From: Lactarius indigo
Taxonomy: Eukaryota > Basidiomycota > Agaricomycetes > Russulales > Russulaceae
Reading direction: 5' to 3'
Length of the DNA stretch: 64,000 nucleotides
Assembly (NCBI GenBank): GCA_025766275.1
Contig: JAFKAC010000003.1
Coordinates: 2,604,001 to 2,668,000, forward strand
Numbering within the stretch: position 1 is the stretch's first letter; each line of letters begins with the position of its first letter. Under the pieces are notes generated by a model. The model did not search any database. It was not told the origin of the DNA and saw only the letters and a list, made by a program, of their open reading frames with translations. Shown one piece after another: positions 48,001-59,125 of the stretch. The translations under genes and the position numbers were made by a program.

Positions 48001-51000
48001 GAAAAAGAAGCTTCATATCACGCTTTTGGAGCTCTGTGGAGGTTGACAGGTAGTCTGAGCTCCTGTCTCAGGTACCATCATTTGACGTGTCTAGTAGAGG
48101 ATAACAAACTTCCTGGTTTCTCGTTGAGAGTCCCTTTAATGATTATTCTGGATACTTTGAAGAACGACGATCCCAACCTCCGTCGGATTGGAGAGACGTG
48201 GATGAGATGTAGTCTCAAATCCTATCTTCGGTAAAGTGTACCTACTGTCCGTTCACCTTCGCCTGGCTCACCCGATCGCTGCAGTATACTTGATCCCATC
48301 CTATATGATCTTTTTGATCCCTCCATAAGAAGGGCGCCTTCTACCACCAGAGTCAACGGAAAGCAGCTACAGGGCTACTCTTATGAGCGCCCATTTGACC
48401 AGACCTACGTTAACCACTTGCTAGAGACCTTGCTATCTGTCGTCAAGTTCGGAGGCCAAGGATTCGGGAAGACCACACGCACGAGTTGGGTTCGAAGGTG
48501 TCAGCACTCTGGTCTCGTTGAACGAATACAATCCGGTGAGCACTGCCGTGTCTTTCTTACTCAGTAGGCTGACGACCCGTCTCTTTCTAGCTGGCCTGAC
48601 AAAGCTTGATGCCACCTACCAAGACGTCCTTTTGGAGCTGTTGACCCTGTGAGCGTTAAATGTACGTGGATAAATTGCAGATTGACCTGTTACCTTAGTT
48701 TCCTGCAATCGGAATGCAAACTCAAGCGCGTCGAGGCTATGGAGCCTACCAATGTCTTCATACAGTCTACGACCATCGACCTCTTGCAAGCCATCGTAGC
48801 GCGCGGCGAGGTCGATCCTCCATCCCTTCAGAATGTTCAAACCGCTGTTGTTATGAAACTATACTTTTCTGTTCATACACAGCGGTTGGAGCTCCAAAAC
48901 AAGCTTCTTCATCTCTTGCACTCGGTGATCTCTGCCGTGACAACTAGTCACGATCCACGTACCATTCGCCAGTTCAAGCATGGTGCCACCGACTCATCAT
49001 CATCAGAACTACCAGAAAAAGACAAGCTAGAAGACCCTCACATGCCTTCGCTCAACCCGCTTCTTGTGCAAACGTTGGTGGACGGTATCAGTCTGCCTTC
49101 GAACAATGCTGTATTACAGCATTGGCTGGATTTCGTTCTCATGGCAGTTCCTCAGTTCCATCACATGCTCCAAGCCCTGGTGTCCCCGCTGAACGATTGT
49201 ATTTGCAAAAATTTACTCATTCGCCTGGATGACATTCCCAGGGCCCTCGGAGACAGTCACGATCATCATGATTTCAAGTCAAACACAACCGATGCCGAAT
49301 TAATCATGTTACTTAATTCCCTGGAGCGGTTGGTTCTTCTCAGTCTTTCGACAGCAGACGCCGGGCACGCAGAAGAGGACGACGTCCTAGCAGAGAAGCC
49401 CCTAGGAACCGAATCAGGAGGAATACTGGGAATCGTGACGAGTGTTTTCTCATCAGAGTCCGCACCCAGCAATTTGGAAGAGCAACTAACGGTCGGTTGT
49501 CACTTGAGCTTCCACTAGTCAGGTAATTATCGTACGCAGGTTCGCTCGCCAGGTTACCGTTCATTGCACGAGGCCGTACGCGTCCTGTACAGCGTCTGGG
49601 CTGCTACAGCGCAGACCGAGTTGCGCTCATCAACTCCCAAGTACGAGATGCTTTCTCTCGTCTGCACGAAAACGCGTGCTCGATGTCGAAGAGTATTCGA
49701 ACACTTCTTCCGCTTGCAGCCAGCAGAGGTCCTCGAGTCCGTCATTGACTGTTGGAACACAGAGAGATCGGTCAGTTCAAACAGACTGATCACTATGTGA
49801 TCTAACACATTACAAGACTTACGTCGTTGTCAGTTACCCCGGCCTTCGAACTCGTAGATACGCTCGCGGCCAGTGCCCACAACGTCGTACACATGATATG
49901 TGAAAGTATCTCTTGTCGCATCAGTGGGCTTTCCGATAGGAATCGTAAACAAGTTATCAACCCAAACTTGTTGGTTGTCTCTGTATAAGATATCGTTTCC
50001 CCCACTGATGGAATAACTAGATCGGATGGCTTACTCTTCCGTTTTCTGGAGCACTACCTCAATCAACTTGAAGGGCCACTCGCTGTCCAGGTCTGGCACC
50101 GGTTCTTACAGCTAGCAAAGGATATCATAAGCAATATCAAGGATCTTCGGGCACAGGTTTTCTCGGCTCTGAGGTTCGAATACACCGACCATCGCTGCCA
50201 TTGTCTTACGATCACCTATCAGATGCGTTTCTATCTTAGCGGACAAGATAACCCAGACGACCGCCTTAGAAGATAGGCGTATACGAAAAGATCTTCAGGT
50301 TGTCCCCGCCTCGTCCTTCGTGGAGACGGGCTGATCTTCTTGGTAGGATACATATGGGAAGCTTCTTGATACCGTCGTGGTTTCCGTCAGTCGGAATACG
50401 GACACCAATTATTGGACCCGGAGAAAGGACAGTTTGGTCCCACCAAACGGTCGGGAGTCCCCAATGCCTCGGGGTAAGTCTTGCGACCCACTGGTTGGGA
50501 TTATAGTTATATTCTGGGCAGTGCCTTCCGATCCTCGATTGGACGAGAAAATCATTTCAAGACCGCCATCCCCGCCCCCTAATGTCGACCAGGCCGACCA
50601 GGTATTTACTATCACCAACACCCCAACACCACACTCATTCTGCCTGACTCTGCAGATTGTTCAATACATCGGTGACACTGCTCTGCCTCGGCTTCGCAAG
50701 TTCCTAATGGACAATGACCGTGTTCTGGCGGTTTGCACCAACATCTTGTATTACATCGTGTCTCCGGCATTGAAGACTAAGAGCCGGTACTTGAAAACCA
50801 CGTTTGGTTGTCGCATTGAGCTGATTTCTCCCTAGTCCATTAGACTTCGATCCTACAATATTGACCATCCTACGGGAGATGACTCGGATTTCGGTTGCTG
50901 TCAAGGCCTGGCGAGGAGTTATTTCCGACATTGTCAATGACTCCCGTTTCTTCATTTCCTTGGTCGAAGCAGGCACAGACTTCCGGTCCATCATTGAGGC

Positions 51001-52009
51001 TTGGGTCGACGCAGACAAGAGTGTTTTCCCTGACTTTCTCGGTGAGTATCGTGTCCTGCCGTCCAGTGCATCTCTTAAACTTCAATAGGTAAAGTGAGCT
51101 CGGCACCCTCTACGAACATTTTCACCAACCGTGAGACGGAGAACCAGCTTCGATCTATGAACATGCGGAGAACTTCTTATGTCCTGCTTTGTGGTGAGAA
51201 GAATCAGTTCTTGACGTCGCTTCCAACGATCCAGGAGAAGTTGGTCGACACTTTGAAGAACGCCTCCGCTCCGGCCGTTCAAGCGGAAGTCTATCTCTGT
51301 GTGCGGGTTCTCCTATGCCGACTCAGCCCACACAATCTGGACAGCTTCTGGCCTGTCATATTATCAGAAATGGTAGGTATTTGTTTGGCCATGCCCCCAA
51401 CTGTTCTAACTCGCCGGTAGTACCGGCTCCTTGAGCAAACCATGATCGAAGTCCCCTTGGACGGGTCGGAAGCACTGTCTTTGATCCTGTCGGTATGCAA
51501 ATTCATCGACCTCCTCCTTGTTCTACAAACAGAGGAGTTCCAAATGTAACGTCCTTTACTTCATCTTTTGACCCACGACTTAGCGCAGAGGGCTAGGCAT
51601 CAATGGGCTTTCATCACGGATACCATCGATGCTGTATACCGCCCCGATGAAATTGTTCCGGAAGCAATGCTTGATCAATTAGCAGAGATAGCGGGAGGAT
51701 TGCCACCACCACAGGTTAGCGTTAGTCGTCGCTACCTCACCAGTTCTAACCCTGAGTTTATACTAGGAGAACGCCCCAAACCCTTCACCTATTGCTTTGG
51801 ATCTCCTTTTCACGGCCGCATCGAACCCTCGGATGCTTCGTCGCCCAATGCTCAATCACTTACGCCAAATCGACTCCATTCGTGACTTAATACCATTTTT
51901 CTCAAGCGTCAGTGTTGCAAGTTACGAAAGCGTCTATTCGAGTGGGGGAAACATTGACTGGGATGAGGTCGAGCGAGGTATCTTGAGTGACATGTTTGAA
52001 CTTCGATGA
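45062..52009 (+). CDS. DOP1: Dopey (Dop1) family protein
   Basis: Giant leucine-zipper-like protein that with Mon2 and Neo1-type flippases works in endosome-Golgi traffic and cell polarity. The N-terminal Dopey domain is clear: YKKYAQQVDRCLSSFDNV, EWADFIAFLKQLLK, FKEIPRKVIVAKRLSQCLN, PALPTGVHQRALDVYTHI, DLFLWTSGLFPFFEYSA and FILALLPGLEEETSEFFEQ. Downstream are long alpha-helical HEAT-like exons, including SGLFP-type repeats at 46200-47660 and 48700-49500, and a C-terminal block with FFSSVSVASYESVYSS and IDWDEVERGILSDMFELR ending at 52009. Roughly 20 introns. The start is uncertain: ATG 45062 gives a Pro/Arg-rich leader that joins by an intron ending near 45340, but the start could also be in a short upstream exon. 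Length about 1850-1900 residues is normal. Confidence 0.88.
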
Positions 52010-52231
52010 GTTAGTCGCAAATATCACACATTGCCTAAAATAAGATATCCTAACCTACTCGCTGGCCCTCTAATCGAATAGTACCGGTACAGCACCACGT
52101 TATCGCATATCCTCTGTGTTTATTTAAAAAATACTAACGGAATGCTATCGCGAAAAACCATGGATCGGATAAATATGACGAATTAGCAACCAACGGAGAC
52201 TAAGGATGCCACAGGATGTGTCGTTTGTAGA
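52010..52231. other. Convergent intergenic stretch
   Basis: AT-rich, between the Dop1 stop and the EF-hand protein stop. AAATAAAATACT-type and TTTAAAAAATAC text near 52120-52135 may serve as polyadenylation signals. No coding signal. Confidence 0.5.
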
Positions 52232-53500
52232 CTAGAAGTCACCCCAGCTCCGACGGAACTTGTACTGTATGCATTCCTGTCAACCCCAGTAAAGTTCGGT
52301 GAAAGATACAAAATAACGGTACCTTATAAGGAAGATTCTTTCGCATCTTCTCTGAAGCACTCTTTGGTGGCTTATATCCTCCCTCACCAGAGCCCCACTC
52401 GCCATGAGCATCGCTCTCTGCCTTCGCTTGGCGGAATCGTACCGCAGGGTCTTGTTGTTCCAGAGGGATTTGTCGTTCATATTTCTTGGGGATTTCCTGG
52501 CCCTCAGTAGCCGAGTGCTTAGCCGGAGGCTTTTCGGAGACCGCTGGTTCCTCGTGTTGAGCGAGTGCTTCCTCCACAGTGATGCCCTGAAACTTCGCTT
52601 CGCGCTCGGCTTCTTTGCGCTCGATAGCCTCATGCTGCGCGAAATGCTCGATATCCTCCGGATGGTTGTACGAGTCATCAGTCTGCGTTTCCGGGGTGTT
52701 GTGGAATTGCTCTTAAGTGAGAGTCATGAGAAAGGTGTGTGAAACTTGCAATCGCGCGATACCATACCCACCTTCGTGATGAAGGAAGAACTCTGTCGAC
52801 GGAAAGAATCAGATAGGTGCAAGGGTATTGACGCTTAACACGCACCACTCTCCACATCGTAGTGGTGTCCCTCTGCGCCAAGGCTGTCAAAGCTAGGCAG
52901 GGCAGCAAGTCCCGCAGCTTCGAACTCGGCTAAGGTTATTTTGCCGTCCTTGTCCTTATCAATAGCTTTAAAAACGGTATCAACAATGTGGTTGGCCTTC
53001 TGCTGGTGCTCCTCGTCGTCCTGTGAATGGAAAATTGATGAGTACGCGACACGTGAACACATGTGCCAACACCACCTTCGACCTTTTTTGCGAGTACACG
53101 TGGTGCACACCATATATCGCCTCGACTTCCTCAGTATCCCAGAAACCGTCACTATTAACTGTCAGGGCGAACGGAGAGAATCTCTGCTAGTTGCGAACTT
53201 GCCGATTAAGATCGTGCAATTGGAAGAAACTCGGGAGATCGAATGTGTCTCTGTCGTGGCATGTCAGAGTCTAGACAGGAACACCCTGCACCCCTGCATA
53301 CATATGATGTTCCGTTGCCATCTGGTAGAACGACATACAGATTTGAACCGAAGACTGCACGAGTTGGGAGCGAGTACACGTACGTGTCGCCTAGCATATT
53401 CCGCCGCGTCACCAGAGACGTGCTCCTGGGGGTGGTCCCCATGAGCCAGCACTGAGGCTACGAGAAAGATGAGGGCGAGCGGGAAAGGCTTGAGGTTCAT
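52232..53500 (-). CDS. EF-hand secretory-pathway protein (Ssp120/nucleobindin-like)
   Basis: Calcium-binding lumenal protein resembling yeast Ssp120 and animal nucleobindin, partners of the early secretory pathway. It starts MNLKPFPLALIFLVASVLA (start 53498-53500), a signal peptide. Two EF-hands are visible: a divergent one with NSDGFWDTEEVEAIYGV and a canonical one, DKDKDGKITLAEFE, separated by HQQKANHIVDTVFKA. A His-rich acidic region follows (EFFLHHEEQFHNTPETQ, HPEDIEHFAQHE) and then a Glu/Lys-rich coiled segment (AIERKEAEREAKFQ). The C-terminus is NLPYKYKFRRSWGDF, close to the conserved fungal ending. About six exons. The function as an ER/Golgi Ca2+ sensor is a family inference. Confidence 0.87.
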
Positions 53501-53646
53501 GACCACGAACACGACGAACACGAAGGGTTCGTCAGTGGGAACCCGTCGCTCGGTTACTAGAACAGCTGAAATTTTTTCCCACGGTCAAGCTTAAGTATGG
53601 TACAGAAATGCGATTAACTACTACTCGTACTAAGAAAGCCAACGTG

Positions 53647-54822
53647 TCAGCGAGTGTCATTGCCCTTGGCCATGAGAACGAAAGCCCCAATCAGAATCTC
53701 ATATACGAGGAGTACTTGTTCCGGCCGCTGCACCATTCCAGGACGCTGCTCGCGCAGGGAATCAACCTCCTGGCCAACTTTGTCCCAACCAATCGATTCA
53801 GGAAGTGGTCCTAACAGAGACTGCGGCAGCGGAGGGTGCACCACAGCTCGCTCCGCAGCGTGAGGGTTAGGCATGGATAAGAGGCCGTTGCTACGCAAGA
53901 GCGAGCAAAGCGCAATGAAAGATCCCGTCCGTCCTACACCCGCCGAGCAGTGAACCATGATGGGTGGCTCAACATCCGCAGTTGCCTCCAGCCCGCTCAG
54001 GTCCTTGTTCGTGCTATCAACGACCCTGATAAATCTCAGGAGACTCGTTCGATCCTCCGGTTCCGGTATGCCATTGTCTGGCCACGCGCCATACAAGAGA
54101 TGTTGAAACACAACGGGAATTATTGGTCCTTCACCCGAAGTTGGGGCGATAGACACCGTGCATGCCATGCAGTTCGCGCTCTCTATGATCTTGGCCTTGA
54201 CTAGAGTAATCTTGAGAGGTGGCAGCTCACTCGAGTCTTTGGAGGGGTGGACGACCCTCGACTCTCCGGGCTCAAAGGGAAAATAAGGGTGGGCCTTTGG
54301 CCTTCCGGATTCAAAGTAAGGCGTCAGCTGCACGACCGTACGCACACGCGTGAATTTTGAACTGGGGTCCCCGGGAGGTACGAGGGGGGAATGAATGCCG
54401 GCAATGATGCTGAGAAATTCATGAGTGGTACTTGGAAGTGGCGCCTGGGTAGCTATAGCCCAACGTCCTCCAGCTTGCTCCCGTACCCAATTTGCATTGA
54501 AATAGCGGTCGCCTGCGGCCACTCGCGTGCGGTCGTAGGGCTGGATGTCAGAATATCGATTGCGGCATTGGTTCTCTAATGAGCAACCGAGGGCGATGGA
54601 GTAATGATCCGCAAGGTTCCCCTCGGGATGAGCGCCAGAAGATGGTTGTGCGGGCAAGTGCGGGGTAGGCCGGCAGGGATCTGGCTCCGGATGACTACGC
54701 GGAGCTGACAACGATCTGGCACAGATACGAGAGCACTCGCGATCTGAAAGTATTCGCCAGACGTTGGTGATATGATCTTGGGTGTAGGCTTTCTGGAGCC
54801 AGGACGGCATTGAAGGGGGCAT
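53647..54822 (-). CDS. Protein tyrosine phosphatase, classical PTP
   Basis: A single-exon frame of 391 residues, unusual among the intron-rich neighbours. It starts MPPSMPSWLQKAYTQD (ATG 54820-54822). The catalytic signature HCSAGVGRTG is at about residues 291-300, with nucleophile Cys292 and Arg298. The WPD loop is at about 247-249 (YGAWPDNGIP). The phosphotyrosine loop NRYSDIQPYDRTRV is at about 88-101, and FNANWV follows. The N-terminal 70 residues are Pro-rich. Length suits a fungal cytosolic PTP of the Pyp1/Ptp1 type that dephosphorylates MAP kinases. Its ATG is 33 bases from the divergent NR2C2AP-like ATG. Confidence 0.92.
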   Translation of the reverse strand: MPPSMPSWLQKAYTQDHITNVWRILSDRECSRICARSLSAPRSHPEPDPCRPTPHLPAQPSSGAHPEGNLADHYSIALGCSLENQCRNRYSDIQPYDRTRVAAGDRYFNANWVREQAGGRWAIATQAPLPSTTHEFLSIIAGIHSPLVPPGDPSSKFTRVRTVVQLTPYFESGRPKAHPYFPFEPGESRVVHPSKDSSELPPLKITLVKAKIIESANCMACTVSIAPTSGEGPIIPVVFQHLLYGAWPDNGIPEPEDRTSLLRFIRVVDSTNKDLSGLEATADVEPPIMVHCSAGVGRTGSFIALCSLLRSNGLLSMPNPHAAERAVVHPPLPQSLLGPLPESIGWDKVGQEVDSLREQRPGMVQRPEQVLLVYEILIGAFVLMAKGNDTR

Positions 54823-54855
54823 GGTGGTCGAGCCTAAGATGAGACACCGACTCTG

Positions 54856-55373
54856 ATGTTAACCCGTCTCATTACTTCTGATACTCGAATCAAGTACGCG
54901 CTGATAACCATTTACACCGAAACACATTCGTTTGATTCACACATACAGGGTTAGTTCCACCTTGGATAAGTCCCTCGGAAAATCCTGCCTCGTCGATGGT
55001 AGCCCAGAGACCTGCTGGACGTCTCAACAGGCCCGTATCACTTACCTTGATCCCTTCGAATATCTCATCGACCATCTAGGGTCTACCACAATTCATCCAA
55101 CTTATCTTTTCATCCCCAGTCGTTCCAAAGCGCTTGTCTCTGACTTTCCAAGGGGGTTTCGTTGGCACTATGTGTATGGTGGCCACCCAATCTCAAGATA
55201 CCGCGAGCTGGCAACAACTTACACACATCTATCCCGAAGACGCGAATCGCGCACAGACGTTCGATCTTTCAATAACGGAACCAGTGGGAGGTATCAAGCT
55301 CATTTTTGAAGAGAGTTCAGACCTTTTCGGTCGAGTAACGGTATACGACTTGATGGTTGAGGGCCAACTGTAG
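54856..55373 (+). CDS. NR2C2AP/TRA16-like galactose-binding-fold protein
   Basis: Homologue of NR2C2-associated protein (TRA16), a small jelly-roll protein of unknown function in fungi. The first exon encodes MLTRLITSDTRIK; the intron (to 54949) joins it to VSSTLDKSLGKSCLVDGS. Next come PETCWTSQQ, then in exon 3 GLPQFIQLIFSSPVVPKR, SLTFQGGFVGTMCMVATQ and IYPEDANRAQTFDLSI, and the ending IKLIFEESSDLFGRVTVYDL, matching animal homologues almost block for block. The junction after SQQ is odd: the sequence has GCCCGTATC at the donor, so either a GC-type donor right after the Gln codon or an indel is needed to keep the frame. About 125 residues. Confidence 0.82.
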
Positions 55374-55479
55374 AGACTGCGTGGACTCAATCAATGCAGT
55401 GGCGACAAATCGAGCTTGCGCAACAGTCTTTGCAGAGTAAAGATGTAGGAATGCGCACTAAATGCACTACATACCAGTA

Positions 55480-57586
55480 CTAGAACAACTGGAACGCCCT
55501 CCAAGGAGGGGACACGTTTCCCTTTTCATCCACCTCTATCCATCGTGCATGTTCCTGGTTCACATCACCGGCGGAGTCGTCTCCAAACCCATACCCAAAG
55601 GCGCGGTCCCAGTCTAGTGCAACAGCAGACATTTTGCAGACATTCGATCTAGAAAACGAACTATGAACATTCGAATGATCCCCGATAGGGAGGAAGCTTA
55701 CGCAATGCCACAGATCACCGCGCCAGGTTTTGGATCGTCGTCCCAAGCCCACAAACCAGAAAAGTAGAGCGAAATCTACTATCATACCTTTCGTGAGCCG
55801 CACCCTATCTGCTTCAGGCAGCGCGGAAAACTCGGCCTGGAAGTAAGGCGCGGGACTCGCGATCTTTGAAAGGTCCGCGTTCGTGCTCGTTGCCAGGGAG
55901 AATACCCTCGAGCCTGGCTCCAGTTGAGATTGAAGCTCTTCAAACGCTTTTGGGTCGTCGGAGGCTAGGTATACGGCCTGTGGCGCAGAGTTTCCTGTAG
56001 GGCGGAATAGTCTATCCCACGCGGCATTGCTTGCGCGGGCGTATTCTTCAATAGGGACATTCTTGTCACGATATTCCCACGATGAGCCCATGCGGTCTCC
56101 AAGACGAACGTGGATACTCTGGTATTGATCATTGCGCGCAGAGTGGTTGGAGTCGAGATCGAGGAAGGATACCAATTCTGTTCTAGCAGAGTGTATGAGG
56201 GATGCTGTCACCGCATTTGGGCGGATTGTCTGGATCAAGGACTCCCGTGCTTGATTGAAGATACCTCGAAGGCGATTCAGCTGGCGGCCATAACTAATAA
56301 CACACAGCAGCGTCAGTCGGGTACGCAAATGTTACACCAGGTAGCCTTACGGATCCTCGAATTCATCTGTAAAAGCATAGCCGAAGTGATACTTTGCCGT
56401 CCGCGAGTTAACGACCTGGTCAGAGGATGTCATGAACACCGTCTGCTTACATTCACTTGACGAACATACCCAATGTCTGCCTCATATAAGCACTTCATAA
56501 ACATCGTGAAGCTATTTCTCACCTTGCGTTTCTTGGACATGCGACCAATTCTAACATATAAGCTCAAGAGTCAGCACTTGCCTCATGCCTGTTGTACATA
56601 ATTTACCCTCAGGAGGTGGTGCACGGCACTCTGGCTCCGGCCCTGGTTGGCGCATACGAACGTCCTGAAAGTGATCTGTCCATCTTCATCAATTTCAGCC
56701 AATGCCTGCTGCTCTTTTGAGTAGACTACCGACTTTCCCCGGTTCCAATACGTATCATCGACGAAAAACGTTCTACCGACCTAGGCAACCAAGTATAAGT
56801 GTCACTCACCAGGTCGAATCCAAGGGCAGATTACCTGACGTGCAAGCCCCGCAGCCTGTGCCATGAGAGCTAGATCTGCAAGTAGACCGACGCGGCCGTC
56901 CAACATGTAGGTGATGGTCTTGCTACAAGTTCGAGTTGGCAACCCCTCTGCGACGGGATATTCTCCCTGGTTGACTTCATGATGGATGACGTCCTTTTGG
57001 CCAGACCAGAACTCTGTCGGACCAATGACTTCCCCCATGAATTTGTGGCATTCTGCTTTGTATTCCATGGGGTCCAAAGGGAAGTGCGTGTAGTTCTCAT
57101 ATGAGATAACATGCTCGGTGTCTAAGGGCTGGGTGTCATCTTGTTTTAGAGCTGTTGCAGTAGGTGATGCCACGCTCTCGACCACGCCAACGGCTGAGAG
57201 AAGAACATCGGGATGTTTATAAGATAGGATGATCATCAGAAAGAGAACGACAGCCAACCCGGATCCGAGAATCAGACCCGAATTCACAACGAGCCATCGG
57301 GATATGTCACGGAGATTCCGACCTTCGGTCCTCGTATCTCGGTTGTCATCGCCCCTGGCCCGGTAGCCTGTAGGCAGGGAAAGTCGCGCTAGCGGAGGAA
57401 GTGAGGAGAGGCTTCGCTTTGTTGTTGCGTGTATTCGCGGTAGTCGCCGTCGCCGAATTGATCCATTTCATGCTCAGTAAATGCTTCTTCTGCGCGGCCA
57501 GCACGAGAATGAGGTGTTCTAGGAGTGAGTTGTCCAGGCGGTACACGTGCCGACGTAGTCGGAAGGTTTTGGAGACGTGGTGGCAT
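55480..57586 (-). CDS. Type II membrane protein, fucosyltransferase-like
   Basis: Probably a Golgi type II membrane protein. The N-terminal cytosolic tail is basic (ATG 57584-57586, MPPRLQNLPTTSARVPPG) and is followed by one transmembrane helix encoded near 57215-57280. A lumenal domain of about 450 residues follows: HFPLDPMEYKAECHKFM, FWSGQKDVIHH, GRVGLLADLALMAQAAG, VGRTFFVDDTYWNRGKW, and SIHVRLGDR, which matches the HxRxGD-type peptide of alpha-1,6- and O-fucosyltransferases. It ends GYGFGDDSAGDVNQE and PPWRAFQLF. About five exons. The frame breaks by one base in about 57400-57440, between DYREYTQQQ and SLSSLPPLARLSLP. The acceptor substrate is unknown. Confidence 0.6.
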
Positions 57587-58190
57587 GCGGAACGGTTTGA
57601 AGTCGAGGAGCACCGCTTTTGATACAGTACCGCCCCTTCACGTCTACGCCCACTGGCGATAATACTTGACGCGCTCAACAGCACCAACAAAGCACAGTAC
57701 CGACAAATGACACGAGCAACGCGTGTCGCCCTACTATCGGCCCTCCTCTCTATCACATATTTTCTCGTCTTCTTTGCATTTATACCAGGTTCCATTCATT
57801 ACAAAAGAGCATATCGAACAAATACTCCCGGCGGTCTGTTGTATCGTACTGCTGCTAGCCATCCCTGACGCTCAAATGATGTCCAGTTACCATGGTGGCT
57901 GCTTGTTTCATTTGGCTCATATGCGCTCTGGTCTCTCGGGCACGGCCTCTACACATTCCGAGAATGTACAGACGCGTATACAGAGTTATTGAGTGTACGT
58001 GTCAAGCTTCTCCGTCCACTGAGACACGCTTCACTATTTCATCAGGAAATATCTCAAGCCAAATCAGAGCTACGGCTCAAAGGGGTCTCCGTAGATTAGC
58101 TGGTGGTTACATATAAATATATACACAGCTCTGAAATATACGCGGGTCCAGACATCTATCACAAGAGGTACAACCGGGGTGGGGTGGCTG
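57587..58190. other. Intergenic region, no gene seen
   Basis: About 600 bases upstream of the fucosyltransferase-like gene and downstream of the CSTF2-hinge gene. Several short plus-strand frames occur; none is supported. Expected to hold one promoter and one 3' UTR. Confidence 0.45.
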
Positions 58191-58984
58191 TTAATGGATA
58201 CCTAACGACGCGCGCTGGGAAGTCACACCCTGGTAAGTCTGTCTCCCAAATAATAGGATGGGACGTACAAGTTGTATGACGCTAGCACGTTCGTTAGGGG
58301 GTAAGGTGGCAATCTCCTCGGGGCTCATGTTAACAAGCTTTAGAACAACTTCCTGCTCACGCGCTTGGATGTACATCCTTCCAAAAAGTCAAAATTATGG
58401 CTTACTCTCTGATTCTCTGGTATAGCAGCAAGCGCCGCAGGCATGTTTTGACCCGTGGTTTGTGGGGGTGCGGGCACACCGTAATGACCAGCGGGTGGTG
58501 GATGTCCCTCAGACCCAGCTGTATATTGTGGGTATGCAGCAGGTCCGGCATGCGGTGCGGTGATGGCGTATGCTCCGGGTGGGGACGTTGCAAACTGTGG
58601 TGCCCCGTTGCGCGAATTTTGGGCCTGTAAGTGAGGAGGGATCGCGGGTATCAATGGTGGTTGCGTCCCATTTTGTTGAGGAGCAAAGGTAGCCAAGGTT
58701 TGCTTCCGGAAGAATCAGAAACCGGTTGACGGTAAGGAAGGATGTAGGAGACCTGGAATATGGGAATATCGATCACGCCCATCTTGACCATGAGAGCAAC
58801 GAGAGCATATGTGATCTGCGGTTGTGAGTTCAAGATTGCTTTGGCCTGGTCTGGGGCTGTTTTCTGGGATCGTTGAGACTATGTACGACGCATATAACGA
58901 CTCAAATAGAGTGTGCAGACTCACCCTGAGCTGTAAGAGAAGCTCTATGAGCTGGTCTTCTGGTAGCTGAATTGTTGATGACAT
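58191..58984 (-). CDS. CSTF2-type hinge and C-terminal domain protein, no RRM
   Basis: Resembles the hinge and C-terminal domain of cleavage stimulation factor subunit 2 (CstF64, Rna15). It starts MSSTIQLPEDQLIELLLQL (ATG 58982-58984). The hinge follows: SQPQITYALVALMVKMGVID and TLATFAPQQ. A Pro/Gly/Ala-rich linker (PPHLQAQNSRNGAPQF, HPPPAGHYGVPAPPQ) comes next. The C-terminal domain has VNMSPEEIATLPPNERASVIQL joined by an intron (acceptor TTCCCAG) to RASLGIH and the stop at 58191-58193. About 190-210 residues in five exons, lacking the N-terminal RRM of canonical Rna15/CstF64. It probably acts in pre-mRNA 3'-end processing through Rna14 and Pcf11, inferred from the domains. It is divergent from the beta-COP gene, with about 140 bases between starts. 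Confidence 0.78.
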
Positions 58985-59125
58985 GGTTATTACAAGTTAC
59001 ACCTGCCTGCGCTGAATGTATGCGTGCGTGTCACGTTACTTACTGTATCGTCGTCTCCCTCTAAGTTTGTCTTCTCTACCACTACATCTGCCTCTCTTTC
59101 AGCCTCTGTCCCACGACTATCGACC

